Position numbers and translations under genes: made by a program. Below, piece after piece: positions 6,902-16,452 of a DNA stretch of 64,000 bases. Origin of the DNA: Symbiodinium natans (taxonomy: Eukaryota; Sar; Dinophyceae; Suessiales; Symbiodiniaceae); the NCBI GenBank assembly GCA_905221605.1, contig CAJNDS010000506.1, positions 59,226 through 123,225 of the forward strand, written 5' to 3'. The notes under the pieces are model-generated. The model made no database searches. It was given only the letters and a program-made list of their open reading frames with translations, and was not told the origin of the DNA. The first letter of the stretch is position 1; each line of letters starts with the position of its first letter.

Positions 6902-9564
6902 CAGGGTACACACCTGTTTTTATGGAGCGTTTGAGCTACAAGGATAGGTGCTATCTTCTCCAATGCAAGTTTCCTCTTCCGGAACCACAAGCTGAAGAAG
7001 GTGAAAAAAGGAAATGGTTAAAAATGACGCTGAGAGAAACCTCGCTGGACGACCTTGCAGAGGAAGTAGACTACGCTGTGTTCGAAGCGCATCAATGGGC
7101 TCTAGAGGAGCATTTGAGTATTCGACGCCTAATTGCTGAACAGGAATGTTGCATTTTGGACGAGTTCCATGGATCGGCCAATGAGTCGAATGAGGAAAAA
7201 GGATCAGAGACTAGAGAATGGCTGGTTAAAGCAAAAAGGGCTGAGGAACAGCTCTCGAAGTTTTTGGTCAAAGCAGCTCAAGTTCAGCAGGTGGTACAGG
7301 AAAATACCGCGCTGGAGGCAGCAGAGGAGGTTGAGTTCCTGCAAACAAAAACGATTCCTACACAAGAAGCCATGCAAGAGCTGGAAAAGTGGAGGGATTC
7401 ATTGTCGGACGAGGTGAAGTCTTTGGTTAAAGAGTTGGAGGTGGTGGAACCAACAACTCAAGAAAAGTTGGACAAATTGGCGGAAGAGCCTAATGCACCG
7501 GTGATTGAGTACGTTCCCAGTCTGGTGGTGTTTACCCGGAAGCAAGGGACAGGGAGGAGGCGTGCCCGTATCTGTGCATGTGGGAACTTTATTTCGTCAA
7601 CGGCAGCTACAGAATACGAAGGGCCAAGGTCCCTCAGTCGTCACTCGCTGTACGCTCCAGGTTTAGACTCAACTACATTCAGGTGTCAAGTGAGGCACGC
7701 AGCATATATGGTGTGGATCATCGCTGGTTTAGACATTTCCAAAGCTTTTCTGACGGCGCCGATGAATAGGGCGCAAAGAGAAGGGCGTCTGGTGTTGGTG
7801 CAGCCCCCAAGGGCGGCGGTGAAATTGGGTCTTTGCACAAAGGAGGAGCGGTGGATTGTGAGGAAGGCCTTGTACGGTTTGGCCGAAAGTCCTGCAGCAT
7901 GGGTGGAGTGGCGAGACCAACGTCTTCAAGGCATGTCTTGGGTGTCAAAAGATGGACAAGCAATGAGCTTTCAGAGGTCCAACGCAGACCCAAGTCTGTT
8001 CCTTATTATGGCGCAAAAGAAGCCGGAAGATGTAAGCAAGTTGGTGGGGACAATGGGTCTTTACGTGGATGATTTTTTGATGGCTGGGACTATGACAGTG
8101 CTCCGGGAAGCCTTGGAACAGATCAGGAAGGAGTGGAAAACTTCTGAACCCGAGTTCTGTGGTCCAGGCTGTGGTGATGGATTCCTGAAGTTTTTGGGTG
8201 TCCAAATCTGGTATCGAAATGGCAGCTTCTTTCTCAACCAGGAGGACTTCGTGAGAGATTTGCTGAACCGACGAGGGTATCAGATCGATGAAACTGGAAA
8301 AGGGAGTAACCTGCCAATGGTGAAAGAAACTCCAGGTGAAGAAGAGGAGGTAGATATTCCTTCCTTGCGAGCGGCTCAAGGTGCCGTAGGGGAGTTCCTC
8401 TGGGTGGCAATCAAAACTCGACCTGATTTGGCGTTCTGCGCGAGCCAGTTGTCTTTGTGGACATCCCGAAGGCCGCGATTTGTGGTTAAAAAGGCTGAGG
8501 AGGTTTTCCGATACCTTGCTGCAACTCCAACGTTAGGCCTGACGTTCGGAGCAATCGCAACATGCGAAAAAGAAAGAAATGAGGTGTTGCGTTATGGACG
8601 AGGCGTTAAGGTGGTGGAGTCCTACGCGGATGCCAGCTTTGCGGCAGGTGAAAATGAAAAGAGCCACTCAGGAGCAGTGGTGGTGTGGGGTGATTGTCCA
8701 GTGATGTGGGCAACACAAAGACAATCAACGGTGGCTTTAAGTGCGGCTGAAGCTGAATTACATGCGTCCATAGAGGGAGCAACGATGATTCAGTCGTGCA
8801 CCCCTATAATTGCCGCTTTGGTTGGAACAGGTGAAGAATCACTGCAAAAAGTGCTGTATACAGATTCGGTTTCGACATGCTCAATCATTCAATATCCGGC
8901 TGGAAGCTGGAGGACAAGACACCTGAGAATTCGAGCAGCCGGTGTCAGGTCTCTGGTAGACCGTGGTTATATGGTGATCGCGCACCTTCGCGGTGAGTAT
9001 ATGATCGCTGACCTGTTGACCAAATTGATGAGTGGACAGGTGTATGCAAAGCAAAAGGCACTTTGGGGTCTCCGACTGTTGGTACAAGGGACTGACTTGA
9101 AGAGGGCCTCGCTTGCAATGGCGGTCATGATGGTGGCTGCATCTCTGCAAGGGATGGCAACTGGTGGCGAAGAAGTGTCAACTGCTGGTTTCTTTTGCTC
9201 AGAAGAAGGGGTGTGCAAGGTCGCCAACACATCTACGGTGATGGTTCTGGCTCAAGGTATTGAAATGGTTATCAACAATTCAGACCTTGTTGCGTATTTG
9301 GTGGCAGCAATTATACTCTGGGAGTTGGCATGGTGCCTCTTTCGGCAGCTGTATAAAAGGCTGTGGGTTAAGAAAGTGGTGGTTATTCCTGCGAGTGCCA
9401 CTTTGTATACAACAGTGGGTGGGAACTGTATGCACGCAAGCAGTGACTGTGATGTTCTGCGATATTCACAGCCCAGGGCTAAGACGCTTTGTAAGCATTG
9501 CCTCAAGGACGGCTGGGTGGTGAATGCCGAGTTCCTTGGTGAGGAACGGGCCGCGGGAACGTGA
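6814..9564 (+). CDS. Reverse transcriptase-RNase H of copia element, with oxygenase C-terminal half at its start
   Basis: The frame is open from upstream of 6790 and joins the preceding frame by a -1 change at the A6 run 6794-6799; the TTG at 6814 is not a real start. The first 40 codons carry the missing His (6862-6864) and an R-x-S (Arg at 6889-6891) expected after the H-x-D of the oxygenase-like domain. Numbering from 6814: reverse transcriptase with DISKAF (D307), ALYGL-x-ESPAAW and Y417-VDD; RNase H with YADAS (D606), SAAEAE and YTDS, then IADLLTK. All catalytic acids are present. The C-terminus is unusual: a hydrophobic helix at about 825-845 and a Cys/His cluster (C872, H874, C879, C893, H895, C896). 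Confidence 0.88.
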   Translation: MVDIHWNFMSFFPRKLHGPMPWKGNRVSLTGYTPVFMERLSYKDRCYLLQCKFPLPEPQAEEGEKRKWLKMTLRETSLDDLAEEVDYAVFEAHQWALEEHLSIRRLIAEQECCILDEFHGSANESNEEKGSETREWLVKAKRAEEQLSKFLVKAAQVQQVVQENTALEAAEEVEFLQTKTIPTQEAMQELEKWRDSLSDEVKSLVKELEVVEPTTQEKLDKLAEEPNAPVIEYVPSLVVFTRKQGTGRRRARICACGNFISSTAATEYEGPRSLSRHSLYAPGLDSTTFRCQVRHAAYMVWIIAGLDISKAFLTAPMNRAQREGRLVLVQPPRAAVKLGLCTKEERWIVRKALYGLAESPAAWVEWRDQRLQGMSWVSKDGQAMSFQRSNADPSLFLIMAQKKPEDVSKLVGTMGLYVDDFLMAGTMTVLREALEQIRKEWKTSEPEFCGPGCGDGFLKFLGVQIWYRNGSFFLNQEDFVRDLLNRRGYQIDETGKGSNLPMVKETPGEEEEVDIPSLRAAQGAVGEFLWVAIKTRPDLAFCASQLSLWTSRRPRFVVKKAEEVFRYLAATPTLGLTFGAIATCEKERNEVLRYGRGVKVVESYADASFAAGENEKSHSGAVVVWGDCPVMWATQRQSTVALSAAEAELHASIEGATMIQSCTPIIAALVGTGEESLQKVLYTDSVSTCSIIQYPAGSWRTRHLRIRAAGVRSLVDRGYMVIAHLRGEYMIADLLTKLMSGQVYAKQKALWGLRLLVQGTDLKRASLAMAVMMVAASLQGMATGGEEVSTAGFFCSEEGVCKVANTSTVMVLAQGIEMVINNSDLVAYLVAAIILWELAWCLFRQLYKRLWVKKVVVIPASATLYTTVGGNCMHASSDCDVLRYSQPRAKTLCKHCLKDGWVVNAEFLGEERAAGT

Positions 9565-9749
9565 ATTTTTCAAGTGCGAGGTGATAAAATCCTCAATGGT
9601 AAAGGATTCGGCCAATGAGCTGAAGGTTCGTCCTGGATGACGTAAAACCATAATGTGCATTTCAAGCAGCTGGCTGCTGCCTAAATGGCGGTTTTTGGCC
9701 AAAGATCTGCACCTCCAATGTGTCCTAGGAAATTCTAGGACAGGGGGAG
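9565..9749 (+). other. 3' untranslated segment and polypurine tract of the copia element
   Basis: 185 bp lie between the stop codon and the 3' LTR. The last 8 bases before the LTR, AGGGGGAG (9742-9749), form a polypurine tract touching the LTR, where plus-strand synthesis would start. No other open frame is credible. Confidence 0.8.
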
Positions 9750-9986
9750 TGCGGAGCTGCAGTTGGTATTGTAGAAAGGAGTTGGTATTGGAAGTTGAAG
9801 GGTCAATGAACCCGGTAATCTTATGGCTCAAGGCTCAAGCCATGACCAAAGCGGTCGAAGGTTTCGTAAAAAGTGTGCCCTTGGTTTGGGGTCTTGTTGT
9901 TTGGTTGTTGGTTGTTCCAGGGGAATCAAGGGTTTCTGTTGGAGTTGACTGTTTTGTTCCCTGTCCTCCTTCGGTTGCCCCCCGAA
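9750..9986 (+). repeat. 3' long terminal repeat
   Basis: This is a 237-bp copy of 51-287, starting TGCGG directly after the polypurine tract and ending CCGAA. It is followed by CCCTAAACCC, which continues the telomeric array seen at 1-50. Confidence 0.95.
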
Positions 9987-10097
9987 CCCTAAACCCTTTG
10001 GGCGTGGATCTTCTTTCGGGGAGTCTCTGGCTGAAAGCCACTCGGCTCCAAGCAATCATGGGCCCCAAGGTCGCCTGAACCCGCAAGAGCTTCATGG

Positions 10098-10142
10098 GGT
10101 AGGGTTTAGGGTTTAGGGTTTAGGGTTTAGGGCTTAGGGTTT
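10098..10142 (+). repeat. TTTAGGG array
   Basis: About six heptamers, one with the TTAGGGC variant. Together with the CCCTAAA array left of the retrotransposon it brackets about 100 bp of unique sequence (9999-10097) in which no gene is recognised. Confidence 0.85.
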
Positions 10143-10887
10143 GTTAGGGATCTTTAGTGTATAGGGTCTTTGTGGGTCTTCTAGCAGTGGCTCATTGATA
10201 CACATGCAGATTGGTTCACTGATACACATTATTCTAATACACACAGACTTTGTATAGAGTAGTTCTATCCATGTCATATCCCTATGTTTACATACATATG
10301 TATCTAATATGTGTGTATATATATATGTACATATGTGTGTAATTCATCACAATCATATATAAATACATACAAATTAGAATATATACATATATGTTCGTTT
10401 GTTCATTTATTTATATATATATATATTCACGTGTGCGCATGTGCAGCAAGATGCAAGAAAAAACAATTGCCGTGGTAATACTCATCCGCCTCCTAGGAGA
10501 CGGAGGACTTGCTACGCCACGCAGTACCGAAGGTATGGGCAGCATAGCGTTTCCCGACAAGTGTTCCAACCCTTCGGTTGCTCCTGGCTTTTGTCCCTTT
10601 CTCGTTGTTGTTTTGCCCGTTCCACACGGTGGTCGAAGCTTTGCTGACAGGGCACAGGCATGACGTTGCTCTGCCGGGCAATGTCACATGACGATGTTGC
10701 TAGTTTCTCAGACTGCCGCGTCATAGTTGCTTCACTTTCCCCGCTTAATCTTGAGCCCTGAGAGTTCTGTTCATTCTGCTACATGTAGCGTTGCCCAATT
10801 GTCACGCACAGTGACTGCATGCTGTAGACGTTTTGCCGGTTCTTCAGGAACTTCTTCTTTGCTCAGAGCCAGGCTCCTTTTTCGCAC
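10143..10887. other. Telomere-repeat-free stretch with AT-rich core
   Basis: 10200-10440 is AT-rich with TA/TG dinucleotide runs (10315-10330, 10385-10425). 10440-10887 is of average composition with several short open frames on both strands and no recognisable domain. It may contain the promoter and 5' region of the gene starting at 10888, but no element is diagnostic. Confidence 0.5.
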
Positions 10888-12440
10888 ATGAGTTGGGAGG
10901 ACAAAGACTGGGATGCTTTGTGCACTGGCTTGGCTGGGCAGGGACTGAGCCGTTGCCATAAGATCTGGTTCTACGTCCAGCTGGCGTGCTGGAGCTTTGT
11001 TGCCTGCCATGCTCTTCATGCTGCGAGCAAGTGGGATGAGAATTGGGGGGAGGTGCACGAGGATAATCAATGGGCTGTTGACCTTGGCTGTGTCAAGACA
11101 TTAGGCTTCATGATTGTAGACCTCCTGGCTGTCCTTGTACTTTGGCGCGGTCGCAATGCCTACCCAGACTTCGAAGAGTGGAAGGAAAGCTCGAGCTCGG
11201 ATCTGGATGAAAAGAGTGAAGCTGCTCGTGGACTGTCGAAGGCGGCGAGGAACTTGGTGGGTCTGGGCTGCTTCTTATGCCTGTCTCAAGCAATTCATTA
11301 TCAAGCGTATCCCAGTGGAACGCTGTCCAATGTCGTTGGCCAGCGTTCCACTGAGATACGCTTGACAAGTGGAGAGCTAATCCATTTACAGGACCTGTGG
11401 CCTTGCAGCAAACGCAATGCTGGTGATTTGCAGCCCAGGCCTGGTTTGTGCCGTGTATCCGGCATTGGCTGGTAGACAGCATGCAGACGTGCTCGTGCGG
11501 AGCTTTCGTGACAAGTTCACCAAGAGCATCGACGAGCATCGGGGCAAGCAGTCCTTCATGGATTGGTATGCGAAGATGATGCAGTACATAGAGGTACGAC
11601 AAAAGGTTAAGGAGCTGTCTGCACGGCAGTCTCCTGTGGTTCAGGTTTGGCTATGAGCATTCGGCTTGTATGCAGCTATGCTTGGTGTTTCCATTTGGAT
11701 ATGGAAAGACAAGACTGCCGAGGAGCCAAAGCGGGCTGTGTTCATAACTCGCCTCTTGGCTTTCGCCGCAGCGGTCATCTTTCTCCATGTCTATTTTGCC
11801 TTTGCCAGTTTCTCGGCGAGTTTTCAGGGCCTACGAGAGAAGAGACGTCATCGACCTTCTCTACTACCACATCTCCGGCGAGGAAGGGGAGGAAGACCAC
11901 AGGAAGCGAGATGAGGAAATCGAAAAGTCAAAGGAGGCCGTGCATTACTTCCAAAGCCATCCTATTTGTTGGACAGTCGAACCTTGGCCGGGCTTCACTG
12001 TTGAACTTAGCAATTGGAGAGGCCGTTTCTTTTCTTTCTCCTTTATCGGCAACATCACCGTTAGCGCGCTGCCCCACTTGGCCCAGGCGCTCCGGTGGTG
12101 GTGTTACCAAGACAACTCTGCAGCGTTCGCAGTCGGCCACCTTGGAGCACCCTCACGAGGTCGAGAGAACTTTGCTGGAACAGGAAACCTACAGAATCAA
12201 TCAGAAGATCTGGCATCGTTGTTGCCTCCTTGTGTGCATGCTTGGTGTGGCCTTCTTCCTCTGGCCCTTGCTCTTGGTGGCCGCAGGCGCTCCAGGAGCA
12301 AGCGCATATGACCACCTCTTGAGCAGGTTGCCACAACCGGCAGCAAGGGCTACTTTTCAAAGTAGCTGCACAGTTTTGCAGGAGCATCGTGAGCCCAGAG
12401 GTCGTGTGCGGCATCTCCAGAGGTCAGCTGTGAGCATATG
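10888..12440 (+). CDS. Probable multi-exon polytopic membrane protein, family not recognised
   Basis: An ATG at 10888 opens a frame rich in hydrophobic helices. Exon 1 (10888-11306) has helices around IWFYVQLACWSFVACHA, LGFMIVDLLAVLVLW and LVGLGCFLCL, separated by acidic and Ser-rich loops. A GTAT donor at 11307 and a TTTACAG acceptor at 11385-11391 give an 85-nt intron; exon 2 (from 11392) keeps the frame and adds a fourth helix (MLVICSPGLVCAVYPALAG) up to about 11593 or 11643. Later coding segments lie in other frames: 11676-11815 (AVIFLHVYFAF helix), about 11820-12000 (a charged region), 12115-12330 (LLVCMLGVAFFLWPLLLVA helix). Their joins are not resolved, so the 3' part may contain further introns or be decaying. 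Function unknown; no homologue recognised. The gene lies in the only 2.3-kb stretch without telomere repeats downstream of the retrotransposon. Confidence 0.45.
11301..11365. repeat. Near-perfect hairpin filling the first intron of the membrane-protein gene
   Basis: Arms 11301-11325 and 11341-11365 pair over 25 bp with one mismatch; CCAA/TTGG inside the loop extends the stem and leaves a 5-nt tip. The left arm starts 6 nt before the inferred GT donor at 11307, and the right arm ends 26 nt before the acceptor AG at 11390-11391. It resembles a short inverted-repeat introner-type element, which is an inference. Confidence 0.7.
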
Positions 12441-12829
12441 TAAAGCAGGCGTCATGCGGGGTTTAGGGTTTAGGGTTTAGGGTTCAGGGTTTAGGGTTTA
12501 GGGTTTAGGGTTTAGGGTTCAGGGTTCAGGGTTCAGGGTTCAGGGTTCAGGGTTCAGGGTTTATTTGGCCTCTTTTTTTGGGGCTTAGCGGTGAAGGGTG
12601 AAACCGGAGCTTGCGAGGGTTTAAGATTTGGTCTGCGGGTGTAAGGTTGAATTTGGTTTGAGGGCTTAGGGCAGAAGCTTCAAGTAGGGCCGCTGTTGAG
12701 GGTAAACCCTAAACCTTCAACTCCCAAACCCTAAACCCCAAACCCTAAGCCCTAAACCCCAAACCCTAAACCCCAAACCCCTAACCCTAAACCCTAAACC
12801 CTAAACCCTGCCACCATGAAGACTGGCAG

Positions 12830-12891
12830 GCTGTGCTGGGCGGGGTGATGTCCACGCAGTTCTCCCCGGGCGTCAGGGGCCTGAGAGGGAT
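12830..12891 (+). other. Exon-like island
   Basis: It follows a CCCTAAA array and ACTGGCAG, and runs into a TTTAGGG array. One frame reads AVLGGVMSTQFSPGVRGLRG with GC-rich third positions. Candidate coding exon on the + strand; function unknown. Confidence 0.35.
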
Positions 12892-13644
12892 GGTTTAGGG
12901 TTTAGGGTTTAGGGTTTAGGGTTTAGGGTTTAGGGTTTAGGGTTTAGGGTTTAGGGTTTAGGGTTTAGGGTTGACGTGTGTACGTGTGTGTGTGTGTGTG
13001 TGTGTTGATAGATTTACAGTTGGGTTTGCCGGTTTATAGGGTTTGTAGGGTTTATAGGGTTTATAGGGTTTATAGGGTTTATAGGGTTTATAGGGTTTAG
13101 GGTTGAGGAGGCGGAGGCTCCTTGCTTGCCTAGCTTTAGCAAGGGCGCATGGGGGTTGTTCAAAAACACGGCCTGAAAAGTTGTAGTACCACTCCGTTGG
13201 CAGGGCAGAAACTAGTCGCGGTGGGGCCAAGGTCCTACATGGCGCGACCTGGACAGCTGGAGACTTACGAATCCTCGGTTTAGGGTACAGGGTTTAGGGT
13301 TTAGGGTTTAGGGTTTAGGGTTTAGGGTTTAGGGTTGACGTCATCCCTTGTCCTACAACTCCCCGCCCCCGAAAACTGTGTTTTTTTAATCATATGCGAA
13401 CCCATAAGATGATGTATCCGAGTGGAGGGGTCAGGGCCTCGAACCAACCCTGATTCTTCATGAACCACCAGCAGAAGGCCAACGTGCGCGTCGATCTGCA
13501 TCATGGGGGGCCCTGTTGAGTTGAGCCCGGTTTTCGGGCCAGGACGCCCTATGGTTTCGAGCTTGGGTTTAGGGATTTTGAACCCTAAGCCCCCTAAACC
13601 CTAAACCCTAAACCCTAAACCCTAAGCCCCCAAACACTTCCCAG

Positions 13645-13726
13645 GTTCCATGCGAGCCGATCAACTGGGACTACGTCGGCAACATGCAGATGCGACTCGG
13701 CATCCAATTGGGTCTGTTTCTTAAAG
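13645..13726 (+). other. Exon-like island
   Basis: Acceptor CACTTCCCAG after a CCCTAAA array; possible donor AAAG|GTTCGT before a TTTAGGG block. The open frame begins VPCEPINWDYVGNMQMRLGI. Both splice borders look credible, making this one of the better candidates. Confidence 0.42.
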
Positions 13727-14647
13727 GTTCGTGTCCTCTATGTAGGGTTTAGGGTTGTGCTCGTAGGGTTTATAGTGTTTATAGGGTTTATAGGATTTAT
13801 AGGGTTTGTGGGGTTTGCAGGGTTTACGGGGTTTATAGGGTATAGGGTTTAAGGCGTAGGGCTGGGCCTTAGGTTGTTTTTTCGTTGCTGTGCGTGCGGT
13901 GCACTGAGGAGCTGCTACCGTGGACACGTGCGTCCGTGGCTCGGGCATAGTAGCTGATGCCTTCGTCATCTGCACGGGATCATCTCTCCGCAACCCTGAA
14001 CCCTAAACCCTAAACCCTAAACCCTAAACCCTAAACCCTAAAGATGTATCTCAGAGCAGCATCTCAACCCCTGAGGGCCCAAGACCCCAGTATTTAAGGC
14101 TTTCCATCTGTTGTGGGCCCCAAACACCTTGTTATTTGGGGTGGCCCTTAGGGAACAGGAGCACTACAATTCGGGGAGCAGATGCATGTCCTCATATCCT
14201 GGTATCCTCTCATCAACGGTTTCGAAATCCTAAACCCTAAATCCTAAACCCTGAACCCTAAACCCTAAACCCTGAACCTCAGAGACCCTCAACATCCCTA
14301 CAATGCCCTGAACCTTCATCAACCCCAAGCGCTCAGAATATCCCTTAGCCCCCTTATAAGGCAAAAGCCTACTTACTGGTTCTTAGTAGGGAATTAAATT
14401 AGGGCATCATAGATACTAGGAACCTAAACCCCATGTTATCCTTCAAGGAAGTATACCCCAGAGCCTAAACCCCCTAAAGGCCCTGAACCCTAAACTCCCT
14501 GAACCCCTAAAACTCCCTAAAGCCCCATAAACTCCCTAAACCCTCAACTCCCCCAAAAGCCCTTAAACAAACATAATAACATAAAATCGAGTTATAAAAA
14601 AAAAAAGCAAACATCGAAAGCCTGCTAGGCAAGTAGAAACAAGTAAG

Positions 14648-14707
14648 GCGCCGACAACTCCACCTGCATCCTCGTGGAGCTGGGTTGCCAGCCATCAGGC
14701 AAAAGCT
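14648..14707 (+). other. Exon-like island
   Basis: It follows C-rich filler and AAGTAAG and precedes a TTCAGGG/TTTAGGG block. The frame reads ADNSTCILVELGCQPSGKSF, with two cysteines and an N-S-T glycosylation sequon, in keeping with a secreted protein. Confidence 0.38.
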
Positions 14708-15536
14708 TCGGGTTCAGGGTTTGGGGCTTAGGGTTTAGGATTTCAGAGTTCAGGGTTCAGAGTTCAGGGTTTAGGGTTTAGGGTTTAGGGTTTAGGAGAG
14801 AAGCTATGTTGCTGAGTTTTTGATGGCAACCTCTAGCCTACTCTTGAGGTCTTAAAGTCTTTACTGGGACCGTATTTTCTAGTATTTCGGGCTTAGTTCC
14901 CTTATCAGCCCCATTCAAGCCAAAAAGAGTGCCCTTTTTCTCCCAGGTTACTCATGGGTCGAGTATAGATACGAGACGTTACGGCCTCAGTTATGATACT
15001 TATCAGCCAGTTCAGGACCCTTATAGCTCTACCAATAGCTAGGGGGCCCCTACTGGTAGTAAACCCTAAACCCCAAACCCTAAATCCTGTCAACCCCGTC
15101 AAGCTATTTGTAATGCCCCGCCCCACCCCCAAAGTTTCTGCTAGGTCAGATTTCAAGCCGAGAAGGGTTTATGGTTTAGAATGCACAAGCCTTGCAGGGG
15201 CTTGCTCAGGGGGTTTAGGGTTTTAGGGCTCTAGTGCGTTGAGGCTTTGTAGGGTTAAGACAGGATGTGCTTTTGGTGTGCAAGGGATCCATCTATGAAA
15301 GGTATAGCTACGAACAGCCCCTGATCTAGGGACCCAATCCCATCCCCAAAACAGGAGCATGAGGGAAAGTCCAAAAGACTTCCGTAAAGGGCCCCAAGGG
15401 TCCCCAAAGCCCCAACCCCCACCCCGCCCTCCCCCCCCCAAAAAACAAAATGAATAAATAAAAAACCAAGGCCCCAAACCGCTAAAAACACGAACCCCCC
15501 CGCTCACCGCTTGCCCCCATCCCACCCACCTTGCAG

Positions 15537-15592
15537 GCCTTGGGGGCAACATCACCCTGGGCAATTACACCGTGGTGCGCTCCCCAGTCTGA
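15537..15592 (+). other. Exon-like island
   Basis: Preceded by a long pyrimidine tract and CCACCTTGCAG. The frame reads LGGNITLGNYTVVRSPV before a stop; two N-glycosylation sequons (NIT, NYT). A donor is not evident, so it could be a last exon or run into the next intron. Confidence 0.38.
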
Positions 15593-16234
15593 GGGTCAGG
15601 GATGAGTCTTTGGGCGTGCCCAAGCCCGGCACCTCGCGTGGCTGTAGGATACATTTTTTGTTTGTTTCTTTGGGGGGGAACAGTGGTTATCATGCTTTGT
15701 GGCAACAGTTAAAGATTTAAGAGTTCAAGCGGTGGGGCGGGCAGCATATAGAATGAATCTCTGTCCAAGTCTGTGCCCTTCAGCCCCACTCAGATGATGT
15801 ACCCAGGGTTAGGGTTAACGGGTTTGGGCCTAAGAAGCCTTCCGCCAGCGGGGCATGCAGACCTTCGTGCAGTTGAGGGCGCCCATGTGGGCTTGGGAGT
15901 TTGCTCATCTACCGCACCGCAACCTTGAAATCAATTTCCGACGGCCGCCAATTACTGGCAGCCCCTAGAAGCAATGCGGCCCAGACGCCTCAGACTCCAT
16001 TCCTGCAAGCCATTCCTGCAAGCAGCCTCAAGGGGCTCGCGCAAAGTATGGAGGGTTTCTGGCCATTAGTTATGATGCGTGCTGCCCTAAACCCTAAACC
16101 CTAAACCCTAAACCCTAAACCCTAAACCCTAAACCCTAAACCCTAAACCCTAAACCCTAAACCCTAAACCCTAAACCCTAAACCCTAAACCCTAAACCTA
16201 AACCCTAAACCGACCCTGAGCTCCTGTACCTAAG

Positions 16235-16299
16235 GACCTGCGGCCCGCTGTGGGCGTGTCCAAGGGCGAGACCTTCCTGGTCGCAGCGACCTCAGCAGA
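16235..16299 (+). other. Exon-like island
   Basis: It lies 24 bp after the 17-copy CCCTAAA array and ends just before a MITE-like element. The frame reads DLRPAVGVSKGETFLVAATS with strong GC bias at third positions. Function unknown. Confidence 0.35.
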
Positions 16300-16307
16300 A
16301 AGGATTC

Positions 16308-16452
16308 CTTGGTAGCCCAGTGGTTTAGGGTATAGGGTTCAGGGTTTCGGGTTTAGGGTTTAGGGTCTAGGGTTTAGGGTGGGTTCCGTTATAAGATCGG
16401 CAGTCAACAAAAAAGGTACCCTTATTCTTATCTGGCTCCTGGGCTGCTAAGG
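16308..16452. mobile_element. MITE-like element, family A, interrupted by TTTAGGG array
   Basis: The left end is CTTGGTAGCCCAGTGG, the right end GGGCTGCTAAGG. A G-strand array (16324-16380) splits the element 16 bp after its left end. The uninterrupted copy is at 17528-17641. Confidence 0.7.

Larger units (their letters stand above)
46..9991 (+). mobile_element. Ty1/copia-type LTR retrotransposon inserted in a telomere-like array
   Basis: A full-length copia-order element runs between two 237-bp LTRs (51-287 and 9750-9986). Domain order is gag, CCCH and CCHC zinc fingers, protease, methyltransferase-like domain, integrase, oxygenase-like domain, reverse transcriptase, RNase H. Integrase before reverse transcriptase defines copia rather than gypsy. 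The flanking five bases CCCTA occur on both sides (46-50 and 9987-9991), the usual 5-bp target duplication, although the target is itself a CCCTAAA repeat. I saw no difference between the LTRs, which implies a young insertion. Coding is split over three frames; each junction lies at a short A run (3909-3912 and 6794-6799). Confidence 0.93.
12441..16085. repeat. Telomere-repeat mosaic, part 1
   Basis: G-strand (TTTAGGG) blocks: 12458-12562 (ends in TTCAGGG variants), 12892-12972, 13030-13105 (TTTATAGGG form), 13278-13336, 13742-13860, 14708-14795, 15210-15232. C-strand (CCCTAAA) blocks: 12704-12808, 13580-13632, 13992-14041, 14228-14278, 15059-15089. 14280-14640 is degenerate C-rich filler. 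14800-15058 and 15593-16085 show nothing recognisable. 15400-15530 is a C-rich tract leading into an exon-like island. A (GT)n microsatellite is at 12976-13005. Confidence 0.85.
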
